5,766 bases of DNA from Lentisphaeria bacterium (GTDB taxonomy: Bacteria; Verrucomicrobiota; Lentisphaeria; Oligosphaerales; Lenti-02), in the NCBI GenBank assembly GCA_023145395.1, contig JAGLDW010001460.1:1-5766 (forward strand). The letters run 5' to 3'. Made by a program: the position numbers and the translations under genes. Positions within the stretch are counted from its first letter, which is position 1. Every line of letters starts with the position of its first letter. Positions 1-5,766 of this stretch are shown here, in pieces. The notes under the pieces are model-generated. The model was not told the origin of the DNA. It saw nothing but the letters and a program-made list of their open reading frames with translations, and ran no database searches.

Positions 1-746
1 TTCAGGACAGGTGGCGTCTTTTCGGGAAGTTTCCCCTTCACTTCATACTTGTGGTCGCGTTTCGCCACAATCTCGATATCGAAGCGCACGGTTTCGGAGG
101 GTTTTTCTCCGGCTCCGGCAAGACTTTCGAGAGTCTCAAGCACGTCCCAGCCCTTGACGACTTTGCCGAATACCGTGTGCTTCCGGTCAAGATGCGGAGT
201 GGCCTTGAAGCAAAGGAAGAACTGGCTGCCATTGGTGTCCTTCCCGCTATTTGCCATAGAGAGAATACCCCGTCCCGAGTGCTTGTTCGTCGCGGGTTTG
301 ATCTCATCGGGGAAACGATATCCCGGTCCTCCGGTCCCTGCCCGCCCCTTGGCTCCCGGTTTGGAGTTTGGGCAGCCGCCCTGGGCCATGAATCCTAGGA
401 GGATGCGATGGAAGGCGGTGTCTTTGTAGAATCCCGATTCGGCGAGCGTGATGAAGTTGGCCACCGTGTTGGGCACCTCGTCTTCAAACAGCGCCACGAG
501 GATCTCCCCCTTGCTGGTGGTGATTCTAGCCACTGGGGTAATAACCTTGCCGTCCAGCCGCATCACCTCATGTTTCGAGAATTGCAGCAACTTCTTGTCC
601 GTGCTCACGGTGTACGTGTCGGCCCGAAGTGTGACTTTCCCCTCGTATTCCCTACCATCGGCTAGAGTGATCTTGGCCGCCGTGGCGGTCGTGCAGAGGA
701 CGAGTGCGGCACAGGTCGTTGCTAGGAACGGAAACGCTCGGGTCAT
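1..746 (-). CDS. Exported cyclophilin-type peptidyl-prolyl cis-trans isomerase (C-terminus cut by window edge)
   Basis: Cyclophilins catalyse cis-trans isomerisation of X-Pro peptide bonds and assist protein folding; this one is probably exported. The gene runs off the left edge, with 248 codons visible. Residues 1-23 look like a signal peptide (MTRAFPF, then a hydrophobic stretch, then A-T-A before A24). Residues 25-70 form a small beta-rich module starting KITLADGREYEGKV. The cyclophilin domain spans about 73-228. Catalytic or pocket residues seen are F112-H113-R114, G118-F119-M120 and Q122 (FHRILLGFMAQGG), then SMANSG at 163-168 and NGSQFF at 172-177. L186 and H190 also match human cyclophilin A, but its Trp121 is replaced by H185; loss of that Trp is usual in bacterial cyclophilins and is linked to weak cyclosporin binding. 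The ATG at 746 has AAAGGA at 754-759, 7 nt upstream. It lies 50 bp downstream of the FHA gene, so cotranscription is likely. Family assignment is firm; export is inferred. Confidence 0.95.
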   Translation of the reverse strand, partial: MTRAFPFLATTCAALVLCTTATAAKITLADGREYEGKVTLRADTYTVSTDKKLLQFSKHEVMRLDGKVITPVARITTSKGEILVALFEDEVPNTVANFITLAESGFYKDTAFHRILLGFMAQGGCPNSKPGAKGRAGTGGPGYRFPDEIKPATNKHSGRGILSMANSGKDTNGSQFFLCFKATPHLDRKHTVFGKVVKGWDVLETLESLAGAGEKPSETVRFDIEIVAKRDHKYEVKGKLPEKTPPVL

Positions 747-796
747 GGGAGAATCCTTTCGGGCTCATGTCCAATGGAAAGAGGACGTGCCTGTGG

Positions 797-1216
797 TCAC
801 TTCTGTTCGATGATCTGGTGAAGAATCGTGTGGTAGCCCGCACCATCTTTCATCTGCTGTTCAACCTCGTTGAACAGGGCAGCCTCCCGCTCGACTTCTT
901 TTTTGTGGAATGTGAATATGGTTTGTCCAATACCAATGCGGTCACCGTCCTTCAGGATGATCCCCACGCCTTCCTCAATGCGTTCATCGTTGACGCTTGT
1001 GCCATTGCGGGCGCCCTCGTCCACAACTACCCACCTCTTGTCGTCGAGATGTCGAACCGTGCAGTGCAAGCGGCTGATTTCCCCATCCGTCAGGATTTGG
1101 ATGGTGCAGTCTTTACCGCGTCCAATGCTAACGAGGTTCTCGACTAGCTGCTCTTCCTCGCGCTTGTCGTCCAAGGTGTATTCCAGATAACTCACTTTCG
1201 GCTCCTCCATCAGCAT
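797..1216 (-). CDS. Small FHA-domain protein, probable phosphothreonine-binding adaptor
   Basis: FHA domains bind phosphothreonine peptides and usually act in Ser/Thr-kinase signalling or in secretion control. With the start at 1216 the protein has 139 residues and no signal peptide or membrane segment, so it is probably cytoplasmic. The FHA fold covers about residues 8-104. The conserved signature is complete: G32-R33-G34, then S48-R49-L50-H51, then N71-G72-T73, so the phosphopeptide-contacting Arg, Ser and Asn are all present. A charged, probably helical tail follows (HKKEVEREAALFNEVEQQMK, then a second short helix to residue 139). Start choice: ATG at 1216 has AAGGG at 1224-1228 with a 7-nt spacer. 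An in-frame GTG at 1285 with AAGGA at 1290-1294 and a 4-nt spacer would add 23 residues without a recognisable domain. No kinase or phosphatase gene is visible nearby, so the partner is unknown. The cyclophilin gene follows after 50 bp. Confidence 0.9.
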   Translation of the reverse strand: MLMEEPKVSYLEYTLDDKREEEQLVENLVSIGRGKDCTIQILTDGEISRLHCTVRHLDDKRWVVVDEGARNGTSVNDERIEEGVGIILKDGDRIGIGQTIFTFHKKEVEREAALFNEVEQQMKDGAGYHTILHQIIEQK

Positions 1217-1355
1217 TCGTCCGCCCTTGTCTGTCGAGCGACAGTCCAGTGAGCAGAGACGATAGCTCTCTGCGCCTGAAACCACGCTGTCCTTAACTTG
1301 CTTTCCTCAAAGAGGTTTGCAAATGGGCCCGGAATTTCCTTCCATGACCTCGCCC
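1217..1355. other. Short gap between lyase-like gene and FHA gene
   Basis: This 139-bp stretch separates the lyase-like stop (TAG on the minus strand at 1356-1358) from the chosen FHA start. It shrinks to 70 bp if the GTG at 1285 is the true start. I see no convincing terminator: the only hairpin is CCTC-AAA-GAGG at 1305-1315, with a 4-bp stem and no T-run behind it on either strand. I also see no good promoter. Read-through from the upstream gene is therefore possible but unproven. Confidence 0.5.
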
Positions 1356-3542
1356 CTATTTCCCTTCCCTTGAGGGACGCCTCTCTCCGCGCCCCCATCC
1401 AGAAGAGAGTGCGTTCACAAGGTTTTCCGGTTCGATCGGGCTCTCGGAAACAAGTGTCAGTATGGCTGTTTCACCTCCGTGGAGCGACACGGTCGCACGT
1501 GTGCCGGAGAAGGGGGGAGTGAGTTCCACATCGCGTTCGAACACCCGCACCGCCACATTTGGAAGTGGTGCGAGATGATGCTGGCGCACGTGTCGCACGA
1601 GGCTGACGAACCAAATGAATGCGCGTTTTCCGTCGGGCTCGACCATGATGGCTGCCGCCGCCTCGTTGAGGGGAACCACGATCACATCACTGTCCGAAGT
1701 GTCCGGACTCGCATCTGTCGCCGCGAAGACGAAGTCGCCAACACTCCAGGGAGCCAGTTTGCCGAGAACAGGCATGGTCGCGACGTGCGTGGCGCTCTCC
1801 AAATGTTCTTCACTGAAAGAGAAACCTCCCTTTTGTCCCAGCAGTGTGACATTCACGCGCAGAGCACCGCAGTCGAAACGGCGCTGATCGATGCCAGGAT
1901 CTTCCGTCTTGAGTTCTCGTCCCACAGGTGCGAACCGCCAACGGAGACGTGCCTGGTCGTCTGTGGCAGTGGTTCCGCCGTCGGCTCGGCAGCGCAGCGC
2001 GGAGAACCCGACAAGGTGGTCGCGCCACACAGCCCAGTGCTGGATCTGGGCCCAGTCGGAGCGTTCATTCAGCGCCCATCGTTCCCCGGGCAGCCAGGGC
2101 ATGTCGTTCCAGTATCTGCTGTGGATGTGGGAGAGACAGGAGGATGCCGCCACATCAGCAATCGTGGTGAAATGAGTAGTGGGGTTCCATCCCAGGCAGC
2201 GGAACTCGGCTCGCTGGCGTTTGTGTTTTGGCTGATCCGGGCTGCGGTCTCCGCAGAGCACTTCGGCGAAGACGCCATCGAGTGCGCTGTGAAGTGGAAG
2301 CATGGGCTCGCTGGTGTCCGCGATGTAGGCGCCTGCCAAGCTATCACAGGTCTGGCGCATTCCTGTTGCCGCAGTGAAGTCGTCCCAGTGGGATCGCACG
2401 CCCTGGAATCCGGCATCAGGAAACACGCGCCGAGGGGACGGACGGCGAGGCGAGGGCAGGGGATATTCATCCAGCACACAAAGAAACGTGGCGGCATAGG
2501 TTGTGTGTTGGTAGTTGTACCAGTTGGGGTTGTTGGTCAGGAAAGAGGGGAGCCGATTCGCCACATTGTCTGCACGCTTCGCCGCCGCTACCTCCGCAAC
2601 CGCCCGGTTCCGACCATCACTCAGCAGTGCGGCGAGCATGCCAGGAACTGCTGGATTGACGGGATTGTAGAAGGAGTGCTTGAGCCAGGAATGCTCGGCA
2701 TCGGTCAGCAACCCACTGCGGTGCTGGGTATTGACGAAGTAGGGGGCAAGACGCCTGAGCCACTCCATCCCATAGGGGTCGCGGGTGATCAGCCAGTAGA
2801 GCACAACCGATTTGGTGACCATCTGCTGATAGCCATGCTGGGGGGGAGTGCCGTGGAAGTAGGCAACCCCGCCGCCCGGCCAGAGCACGTTCTCGTAGCG
2901 ATGCAGCGCCCTGGTCGCTTCGGCGGTGAAAACGGGCTGGTTGCAGATTTTTCCCGCGAGTGCCAGTCCGGAGAGGTAGTAGAACTCGGGATTCGCGTAC
3001 TGGCCATTGCAGATGCTGTTCTGCATGACGAGCATGGCATCTCTGGCGGCGGCTTTCACGGAGGTTCTCCAGCGTGTGGCGCGTTCCTTGTCCACAGCGC
3101 CTGTTTCCAGCCAGAAGTAGACAGCGCCAGCAAAGGCGTGGAGGCCAAAATAGGCGCCGAGCCCTCCATCGTCCCAGTTTCCGTCCGCTCGCATCTTCGC
3201 CAAGCTGTCAAGAAGAAAAAACGCCTGGTCGCGGATCTTTGGGTCCTGATGCAGGCGACTCCATGAGTGCGTGTATGCACTGGCGGCGACCCAGGCGATG
3301 TTCGCATCCTCGGCCTTCCCTCCGTAGACAGTTCCATGTTTTGGGGATGCAGCGTCGCGCACCACCCGCTGCAGGCCCCCAACAGCACGATCCTGCACGG
3401 TCCAGCGGCAGAAACCTACCAGATCATCAGGCACAGTGCCCAGCTTGTCTCCATCGCCAGGCGTTCCCGCGCGAGTCATGAAGCCTTGCAGAATCAACAC
3501 AGAGAGGGCGAGCGCTGTGTAGTGTGTGATACATGATTTCAT
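1356..3542 (-). CDS. Exported heparinase / polysaccharide-lyase-like toroid protein
   Basis: This is a predicted exported protein of 728 residues. Residues 1-25 look like a signal peptide (MKSCITHYTALALSVLILQG, likely cut after T-R-A at 23-25). Residues about 40-360 are helix-rich and aromatic-rich, with toroid-like motifs DGNWDDGGLGAYFGLHAF (120-137), NPEFYYLSGLALAGK (184-198), GGGVAYFHGTPPQHGYQQ (223-240) and NWYNYQHTTYAA (340-351). A basic, proline-rich linker PSPRRPSPRR (363-372) precedes a beta-rich C-terminal half that starts VFPDAGFQGVRSHWDD (373-388). This alpha-toroid plus beta-sandwich order, and the FPDAG...R..WDD start, resemble heparinase II/III and related lyases, which cleave uronic-acid polysaccharides by beta-elimination. 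H236, Y238, Y342, Y344 and H346 are possible catalytic residues, but I cannot align them reliably. The GHAD-type motif common after FPDAG in that family is not evident, so the substrate is unknown and activity may be lost. The ATG at 3542 was chosen because a signal peptide follows it and AGGA lies 8 nt upstream. Confidence 0.8.
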   Translation of the reverse strand: MKSCITHYTALALSVLILQGFMTRAGTPGDGDKLGTVPDDLVGFCRWTVQDRAVGGLQRVVRDAASPKHGTVYGGKAEDANIAWVAASAYTHSWSRLHQDPKIRDQAFFLLDSLAKMRADGNWDDGGLGAYFGLHAFAGAVYFWLETGAVDKERATRWRTSVKAAARDAMLVMQNSICNGQYANPEFYYLSGLALAGKICNQPVFTAEATRALHRYENVLWPGGGVAYFHGTPPQHGYQQMVTKSVVLYWLITRDPYGMEWLRRLAPYFVNTQHRSGLLTDAEHSWLKHSFYNPVNPAVPGMLAALLSDGRNRAVAEVAAAKRADNVANRLPSFLTNNPNWYNYQHTTYAATFLCVLDEYPLPSPRRPSPRRVFPDAGFQGVRSHWDDFTAATGMRQTCDSLAGAYIADTSEPMLPLHSALDGVFAEVLCGDRSPDQPKHKRQRAEFRCLGWNPTTHFTTIADVAASSCLSHIHSRYWNDMPWLPGERWALNERSDWAQIQHWAVWRDHLVGFSALRCRADGGTTATDDQARLRWRFAPVGRELKTEDPGIDQRRFDCGALRVNVTLLGQKGGFSFSEEHLESATHVATMPVLGKLAPWSVGDFVFAATDASPDTSDSDVIVVPLNEAAAAIMVEPDGKRAFIWFVSLVRHVRQHHLAPLPNVAVRVFERDVELTPPFSGTRATVSLHGGETAILTLVSESPIEPENLVNALSSGWGRGERRPSREGK

Positions 3543-3550
3543 GTTGCATT

Positions 3551-3554
3551 TCCT
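3551..3554 (-). promoter_or_regulatory. Ribosome binding site of the lyase-like gene
   Basis: On the minus strand AGGA sits 8 nt before the ATG at 3540-3542. It decides the start: the open frame continues upstream to an ATG at 3662, but those 40 extra residues would bury the signal peptide, and they lie in the repeat-rich control region. Confidence 0.65.
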
Positions 3555-3561
3555 GCTCTTC

Positions 3562-3579
3562 CCAATGAGTATGCATTGG
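3562..3579. repeat. Spaced inverted repeat near lyase-like start (possible operator)
   Basis: CCAATG at 3562-3567 and its exact reverse complement CATTGG at 3574-3579 are separated by 6 nt (AGTATG). The element is centred about 28 bp upstream of the lyase-like ATG and overlaps the possible -10 of that gene. That suits a repressor site or a short leader hairpin, but 6-bp arms can occur by chance. Confidence 0.35.
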
Positions 3580-3598
3580 TGTTGTAATGGTCGTTCAA
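3570..3598 (-). promoter_or_regulatory. Weak sigma70-like promoter candidate for the lyase-like gene
   Basis: On the minus strand TTGAAC (3593-3598) is followed after 17 bp by TGCATA (3570-3575). The -35 is fair and the -10 is poor. The predicted transcript would start some 20 nt before the ATG. The call rests only on spacing and position. Confidence 0.2.
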
Positions 3599-3652
3599 AG
3601 TCTTTGGAATCAATAGAGCCCCAGAACTTGAGGGGAGCAACCGCTTCTGGTT

Positions 3653-3675
3653 CTGCGGACACCGCACTGCGGACA
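3653..3675. repeat. CTGCGGACA direct repeats with interleaved inverted repeat
   Basis: CTGCGGACA occurs at 3653-3661 and again at 3667-3675, a 14-bp period. Between them CCGCA (3662-3666) is the exact complement of the TGCGG in both copies, so it can pair with 3654-3658 (loop ACA) or with 3668-3672 (1-nt gap). This is a compact element in the middle of the divergent region and could bind a dimeric regulator. Function is inferred only. Confidence 0.4.
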
Positions 3676-3684
3676 AGGCGGGCT

Positions 3685-3699
3685 CAGGCAGTCTGCCTG
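3685..3699. repeat. Short hairpin CAGGCA-GTC-TGCCTG
   Basis: There is a perfect 6-bp stem with a 3-nt loop, extendable by one G-T pair. No T-run follows on either strand, so it is not a standard intrinsic terminator. It lies 10 bp beyond the CTGCGGACA pair and may be part of the same regulatory element. Confidence 0.35.
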
Positions 3700-3776
3700 G
3701 TGGCTCGGGACCTCCGGAACCGAGGATGCCTTTCGATCCATTCTTCAATCTGCCACGGAGACAGTGCTGTGGAGAG

Positions 3777-3805
3777 TTGCTTTCGGAGAGTGTCGAAGCT
3801 ATATG
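3777..3805 (+). promoter_or_regulatory. Possible sigma70-like promoter for the membrane protein gene
   Basis: TTGCTT (3777-3782) is followed after exactly 17 bp by TATATG (3800-3805). Half of the -35 and four of six -10 positions match consensus. The spacing is ideal, and the leader would be about 50 nt before the ATG at 3863. The match is modest and untested; this group may also use other sigma factors. Confidence 0.3.
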
Positions 3806-3853
3806 CTGAGCTGCGGAAGATGCAAGACAGAATTTGTGCAGGATCGGTTTGGC

Positions 3854-3858
3854 AGGAG
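3854..3858 (+). promoter_or_regulatory. Ribosome binding site of the membrane protein gene
   Basis: AGGAG lies 4 nt before the ATG at 3863, slightly close but strong. It favours this start over the upstream in-frame ATG at 3803, whose nearest purine run (GGAGAG at 3785-3790) is 12 nt away. Confidence 0.65.
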
Positions 3859-3862
3859 TGCG

Positions 3863-5766
3863 ATGAGTAGGCGGAGTGTTGCAGTCGGTCTGATTCTGGC
3901 GGCGGCTCTTTGTGGTTGGTGCTATTTCAGCGACCACGTGATACGAGCTGGCGAGTTGGTGGGCAACATGATGCCGGTCGTTGTATTCGGCGGGTTGGTT
4001 GCGTGTCTGCTTGCGCTCGGTGCGCTTCGCCTGGCTGGACTCAAGCGACTCCCCAGCGCTGCTGAGATTACCGTTGTGTTGGCGCTGCTTCTATGCGTGT
4101 GTGGTGTGCCCGGTCGCTTCACGCAGTGCATGCCGGCCAGCATTCTGTGCCCCCGACACGACTATCGACTGCATCCAGGATGGCAGCAGCAAGGAGTGCT
4201 GGAGTTGGTGCCGTCGCAGCTCATGCCCGATCCGTCGGGGGACGAAGACCGGGTGCTGAACGGTTTCATCACGGGTCTGGGTCAGGGAGATCGACGCATT
4301 TCCTTTTGGGATGTGCCGTGGCGGAGCTGGGCCAAACCACTGGCGTTCTGGGTGCCGCTGATGCTGCTCTTGACGGCATCCACCCTTGGCCTGGCAGCTG
4401 TCTACCATCGGCAGTGGGCGCATCACGAGCAGCTTCCGTATCCTATCGCCACCTTTGCCCATGCTTTGATCCGGGATGACGACGACAACGGCGGGCATCT
4501 GTTCGCCAACCGCCTGTTTTGGCTGGGGTTCCTCGCGCTTCTGACTATCGAACTGAACAACTATTGCTGCCGCTGGTGGCCCGATGTGCTCATCCCGGTG
4601 TCGTTGCGTTTTGACTTCAGCCCACTGGCCTCAAAGCTGCAGACAATTGTTCGTGGCAAGGGAATGGGCCTGTTCTATCCGCGGATCATGCCCGTGGTGG
4701 TGGGATTGGCCTTTCTCCTCGCCTCCGACGTGAGTTTGTCCATGGCGGCCGGACCGTGGATCTACTGCCTGTTCGCGGGCATTGCTCTAGGCTATGGGGT
4801 GGAGCTTCGCCCAGGACGGGAGATGGCGCTGAGCATCGAGACCTTTCTGTATTCCGGGGGATACTTCGGCATTTTTCTCATGTTGTTGTACACGGGGCGC
4901 CATTTCTACTGGAATGCTTTTCGGCGCAGCGTCTGGGCGTCCACGCGGGAGCAGATCCCCGACTACACCGTGGGTGGCATGCGCATCTTTCTGGTCTGCA
5001 CGGCCGGTTCGTTTGTCCTGCTTCTTTTTGCGGGGATTCCCTGGTTCCTTGCTGGATTGTATTTGATGTTCGCCCTGATGGTGTACAGCGTGGTGAGCCG
5101 GATCGTGGCGGAGACGGGGGCATTCATGGTTGGCACCTTCGTGTTTCCTGGGGTGTTGCTGTGGGGATTTTTCGGTGCCACGGCGTTGGGACCGCGGTTG
5201 ATGGTGACGCTGTTCATGCTCTCGACCGTGGTTTTGCTGATACCCGGGCGTGCCCCAATGGCTTTTATCAGCCACGCATTCCGGCTTGCCGATCTGTCTG
5301 GCAACCATGTCTCGGGCACGGTCCGCTGGGGGCTTGCGGTCCTGGTTCTCGGCTTTGCCATCGCCGTCCCGGTCTCCATCTACTGGCAGTACGACCGGGG
5401 CACGCCGAACTACGGCTGGCCGCGCCGCGCCGCGACGTATCCCTTTCAGAACACGGTGGAAGCCATTCACAAGCTGAAGGCGCAGGGGAGATACGCCGAG
5501 AGCGAGAAGGCAACTGGTCTGGAGCGCGTGCGGGCCTTCGATCCGAGTGGGCCGCATGTGGCCGCTTTTGGCGCTGCTGCCGCGCTGGCGATCCTGTTTG
5601 GTGCAGGACGGCTCAAGTTCCGCCATTGGCCCTTGCATCCTGTCGTGTTCTTGTTTCTCGGAGGGTCTGCCGCGATCAGCATGTCCTTTTCGTTCTTTCT
5701 GGGTTGGCTGGTGAAGGCGACCGCGAGCAAGTACGGTGGAGCGCGCATGTACCGCGTGCTGAAGCC
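3863..5766 (+). CDS. Large polytopic membrane protein, OPT-transporter-like (DUF6785/DUF6784 type), C-terminus cut
   Basis: The visible part has 634 codons and no stop before the right edge. It is an inner-membrane protein with roughly 14-15 hydrophobic segments, for example near residues 34-57, 67-83, 158-180, 216-232, 274-290, 296-312, 330-344, 372-391, 393-411, 420-439, 445-461, 488-507, 566-581 and 590-616. A hydrophilic loop (84-155) ends in DVPWRSWAKPLAFW, followed by a membrane segment and then LPYPIATFAHALIR (191-204), which resembles the proline-rich motif of oligopeptide (OPT) transporters. Further marks are RIVAETGAFMVG (413-424) and, near the end, FSFFLGWLVKATASKYGG (609-626), which I associate with DUF6784. 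OPT proteins import peptides or metal chelates; for this branch no substrate is known to me, so transport is an inference. An acidic RDDDDNGG loop (204-211) and a YCCRWW segment (234-239) could matter for ligand or metal handling. It is divergent from the lyase-like gene. Confidence 0.85.
   Translation, partial: MSRRSVAVGLILAAALCGWCYFSDHVIRAGELVGNMMPVVVFGGLVACLLALGALRLAGLKRLPSAAEITVVLALLLCVCGVPGRFTQCMPASILCPRHDYRLHPGWQQQGVLELVPSQLMPDPSGDEDRVLNGFITGLGQGDRRISFWDVPWRSWAKPLAFWVPLMLLLTASTLGLAAVYHRQWAHHEQLPYPIATFAHALIRDDDDNGGHLFANRLFWLGFLALLTIELNNYCCRWWPDVLIPVSLRFDFSPLASKLQTIVRGKGMGLFYPRIMPVVVGLAFLLASDVSLSMAAGPWIYCLFAGIALGYGVELRPGREMALSIETFLYSGGYFGIFLMLLYTGRHFYWNAFRRSVWASTREQIPDYTVGGMRIFLVCTAGSFVLLLFAGIPWFLAGLYLMFALMVYSVVSRIVAETGAFMVGTFVFPGVLLWGFFGATALGPRLMVTLFMLSTVVLLIPGRAPMAFISHAFRLADLSGNHVSGTVRWGLAVLVLGFAIAVPVSIYWQYDRGTPNYGWPRRAATYPFQNTVEAIHKLKAQGRYAESEKATGLERVRAFDPSGPHVAAFGAAAALAILFGAGRLKFRHWPLHPVVFLFLGGSAAISMSFSFFLGWLVKATASKYGGARMYRVLK

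Larger units (their letters stand above)
3543..3862. other. Divergent intergenic control region
   Basis: These 320 bp separate two genes transcribed away from each other, so they must hold the promoter of at least the lyase-like and membrane-protein genes unless transcription enters from elsewhere. They contain a spaced inverted repeat near the lyase-like start, a pair of CTGCGGACA direct repeats overlapping inverted repeats, a CAGGCA/TGCCTG hairpin, and weak sigma70-like elements. Open frames on both strands here give low-complexity proteins rich in Arg, Ser and Pro that match no family I know. No tRNA or recognisable riboswitch is seen. Confidence 0.7.

Noticed and set aside
51..398. Plus-strand open frames over the cyclophilin gene
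   Set aside because: They are antisense to clear cyclophilin motifs and have no recognisable protein features.
690..705. Possible lipoprotein signal (LVLC) in the cyclophilin leader
   Set aside because: The residue before Cys18 is Leu, not the Gly, Ala or Ser a lipobox needs, and a normal A-T-A cleavage site follows.
704..1147. Plus-strand open frame over the FHA gene
   Set aside because: It is antisense to a complete FHA signature. The apparent hydrophobic stretches arise from the complement of the charged FHA tail.
1305..1315. CCTC-AAA-GAGG hairpin as a terminator after the lyase-like gene
   Set aside because: The stem is only 4 bp and no T-run follows it on the minus strand.
1479..3266. 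Open frame of 595 codons on the plus strand, opposite the lyase-like gene
   Set aside because: It lies fully antisense to a gene with a signal peptide, a ribosome binding site and a coherent fold. Its product is rich in His, Arg, Val and Gly without domain-like patterning, which fits a shadow produced by codon bias in GC-rich DNA.
3632..3862. In-frame upstream extension of the membrane protein, including an ATG at 3803
   Set aside because: The frame is open back to a TGA at 3629-3631, but the added residues include no membrane segment and the ATG at 3803 lacks a well-placed Shine-Dalgarno. AGGAG favours 3863.
3526..3937. Small open frames on both strands of the divergent intergenic region
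   Set aside because: Composition is irregular, rich in Ser, Arg and Cys or in Pro and Ser. They overlap real starts and show no convincing ribosome binding site or family.
4787..5638. Open frame of 283 codons on the minus strand, opposite the membrane protein
   Set aside because: The product is low complexity, rich in Arg, Gln, Pro and His, and is the expected antisense image of a membrane protein. No family is recognisable.

Overview
The window looks like ordinary chromosomal DNA from a GC-rich bacterium. I infer a member of the Planctomycetes-Verrucomicrobia-Lentisphaerae (PVC) group. The reasons are a secreted cyclophilin that begins with a short beta-type 'KITLADGREYEGKV' module, a large secreted toroid-type protein, and a multi-pass membrane protein resembling the OPT-like DUF6785/DUF6784 proteins, which I recall mainly from that group. 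The assignment comes from pattern recognition, not from a database search. I see no rRNA, tRNA, CRISPR array, insertion sequence or phage gene.

Layout. Three genes run leftward on the minus strand. From upstream to downstream they are a 728-residue exported protein of heparinase/polysaccharide-lyase type (1356-3542), a small FHA-domain protein (797-1216, perhaps starting at 1285), and an exported cyclophilin-type peptidyl-prolyl isomerase that runs off the left edge (1-746). The last two are 50 bp apart and are probably cotranscribed. The lyase-like gene lies 70-139 bp upstream of the FHA gene, depending on which FHA start is used, and could belong to the same transcript. A 320-bp divergent intergenic region (3543-3862) carries several short inverted and direct repeats and weak promoter-like elements. 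From it a large polytopic membrane protein reads rightward on the plus strand (3863 onward) and is cut by the right edge.

How the genes may work together. The lyase-like protein and the transporter-like protein are divergent across one control region. A testable idea is that the exported protein processes a polymer and the membrane protein imports a product, but nothing in the sequence proves the link. The FHA protein has the residues expected for phosphothreonine binding, and the cyclophilin has its main catalytic residues. Both look like housekeeping or signalling genes without an obvious tie to the other pair. The most interesting items are the uncharacterised membrane protein, the poorly classified exported toroid protein, and the structured divergent control region. 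I found no convincing evidence of a wholly new system.
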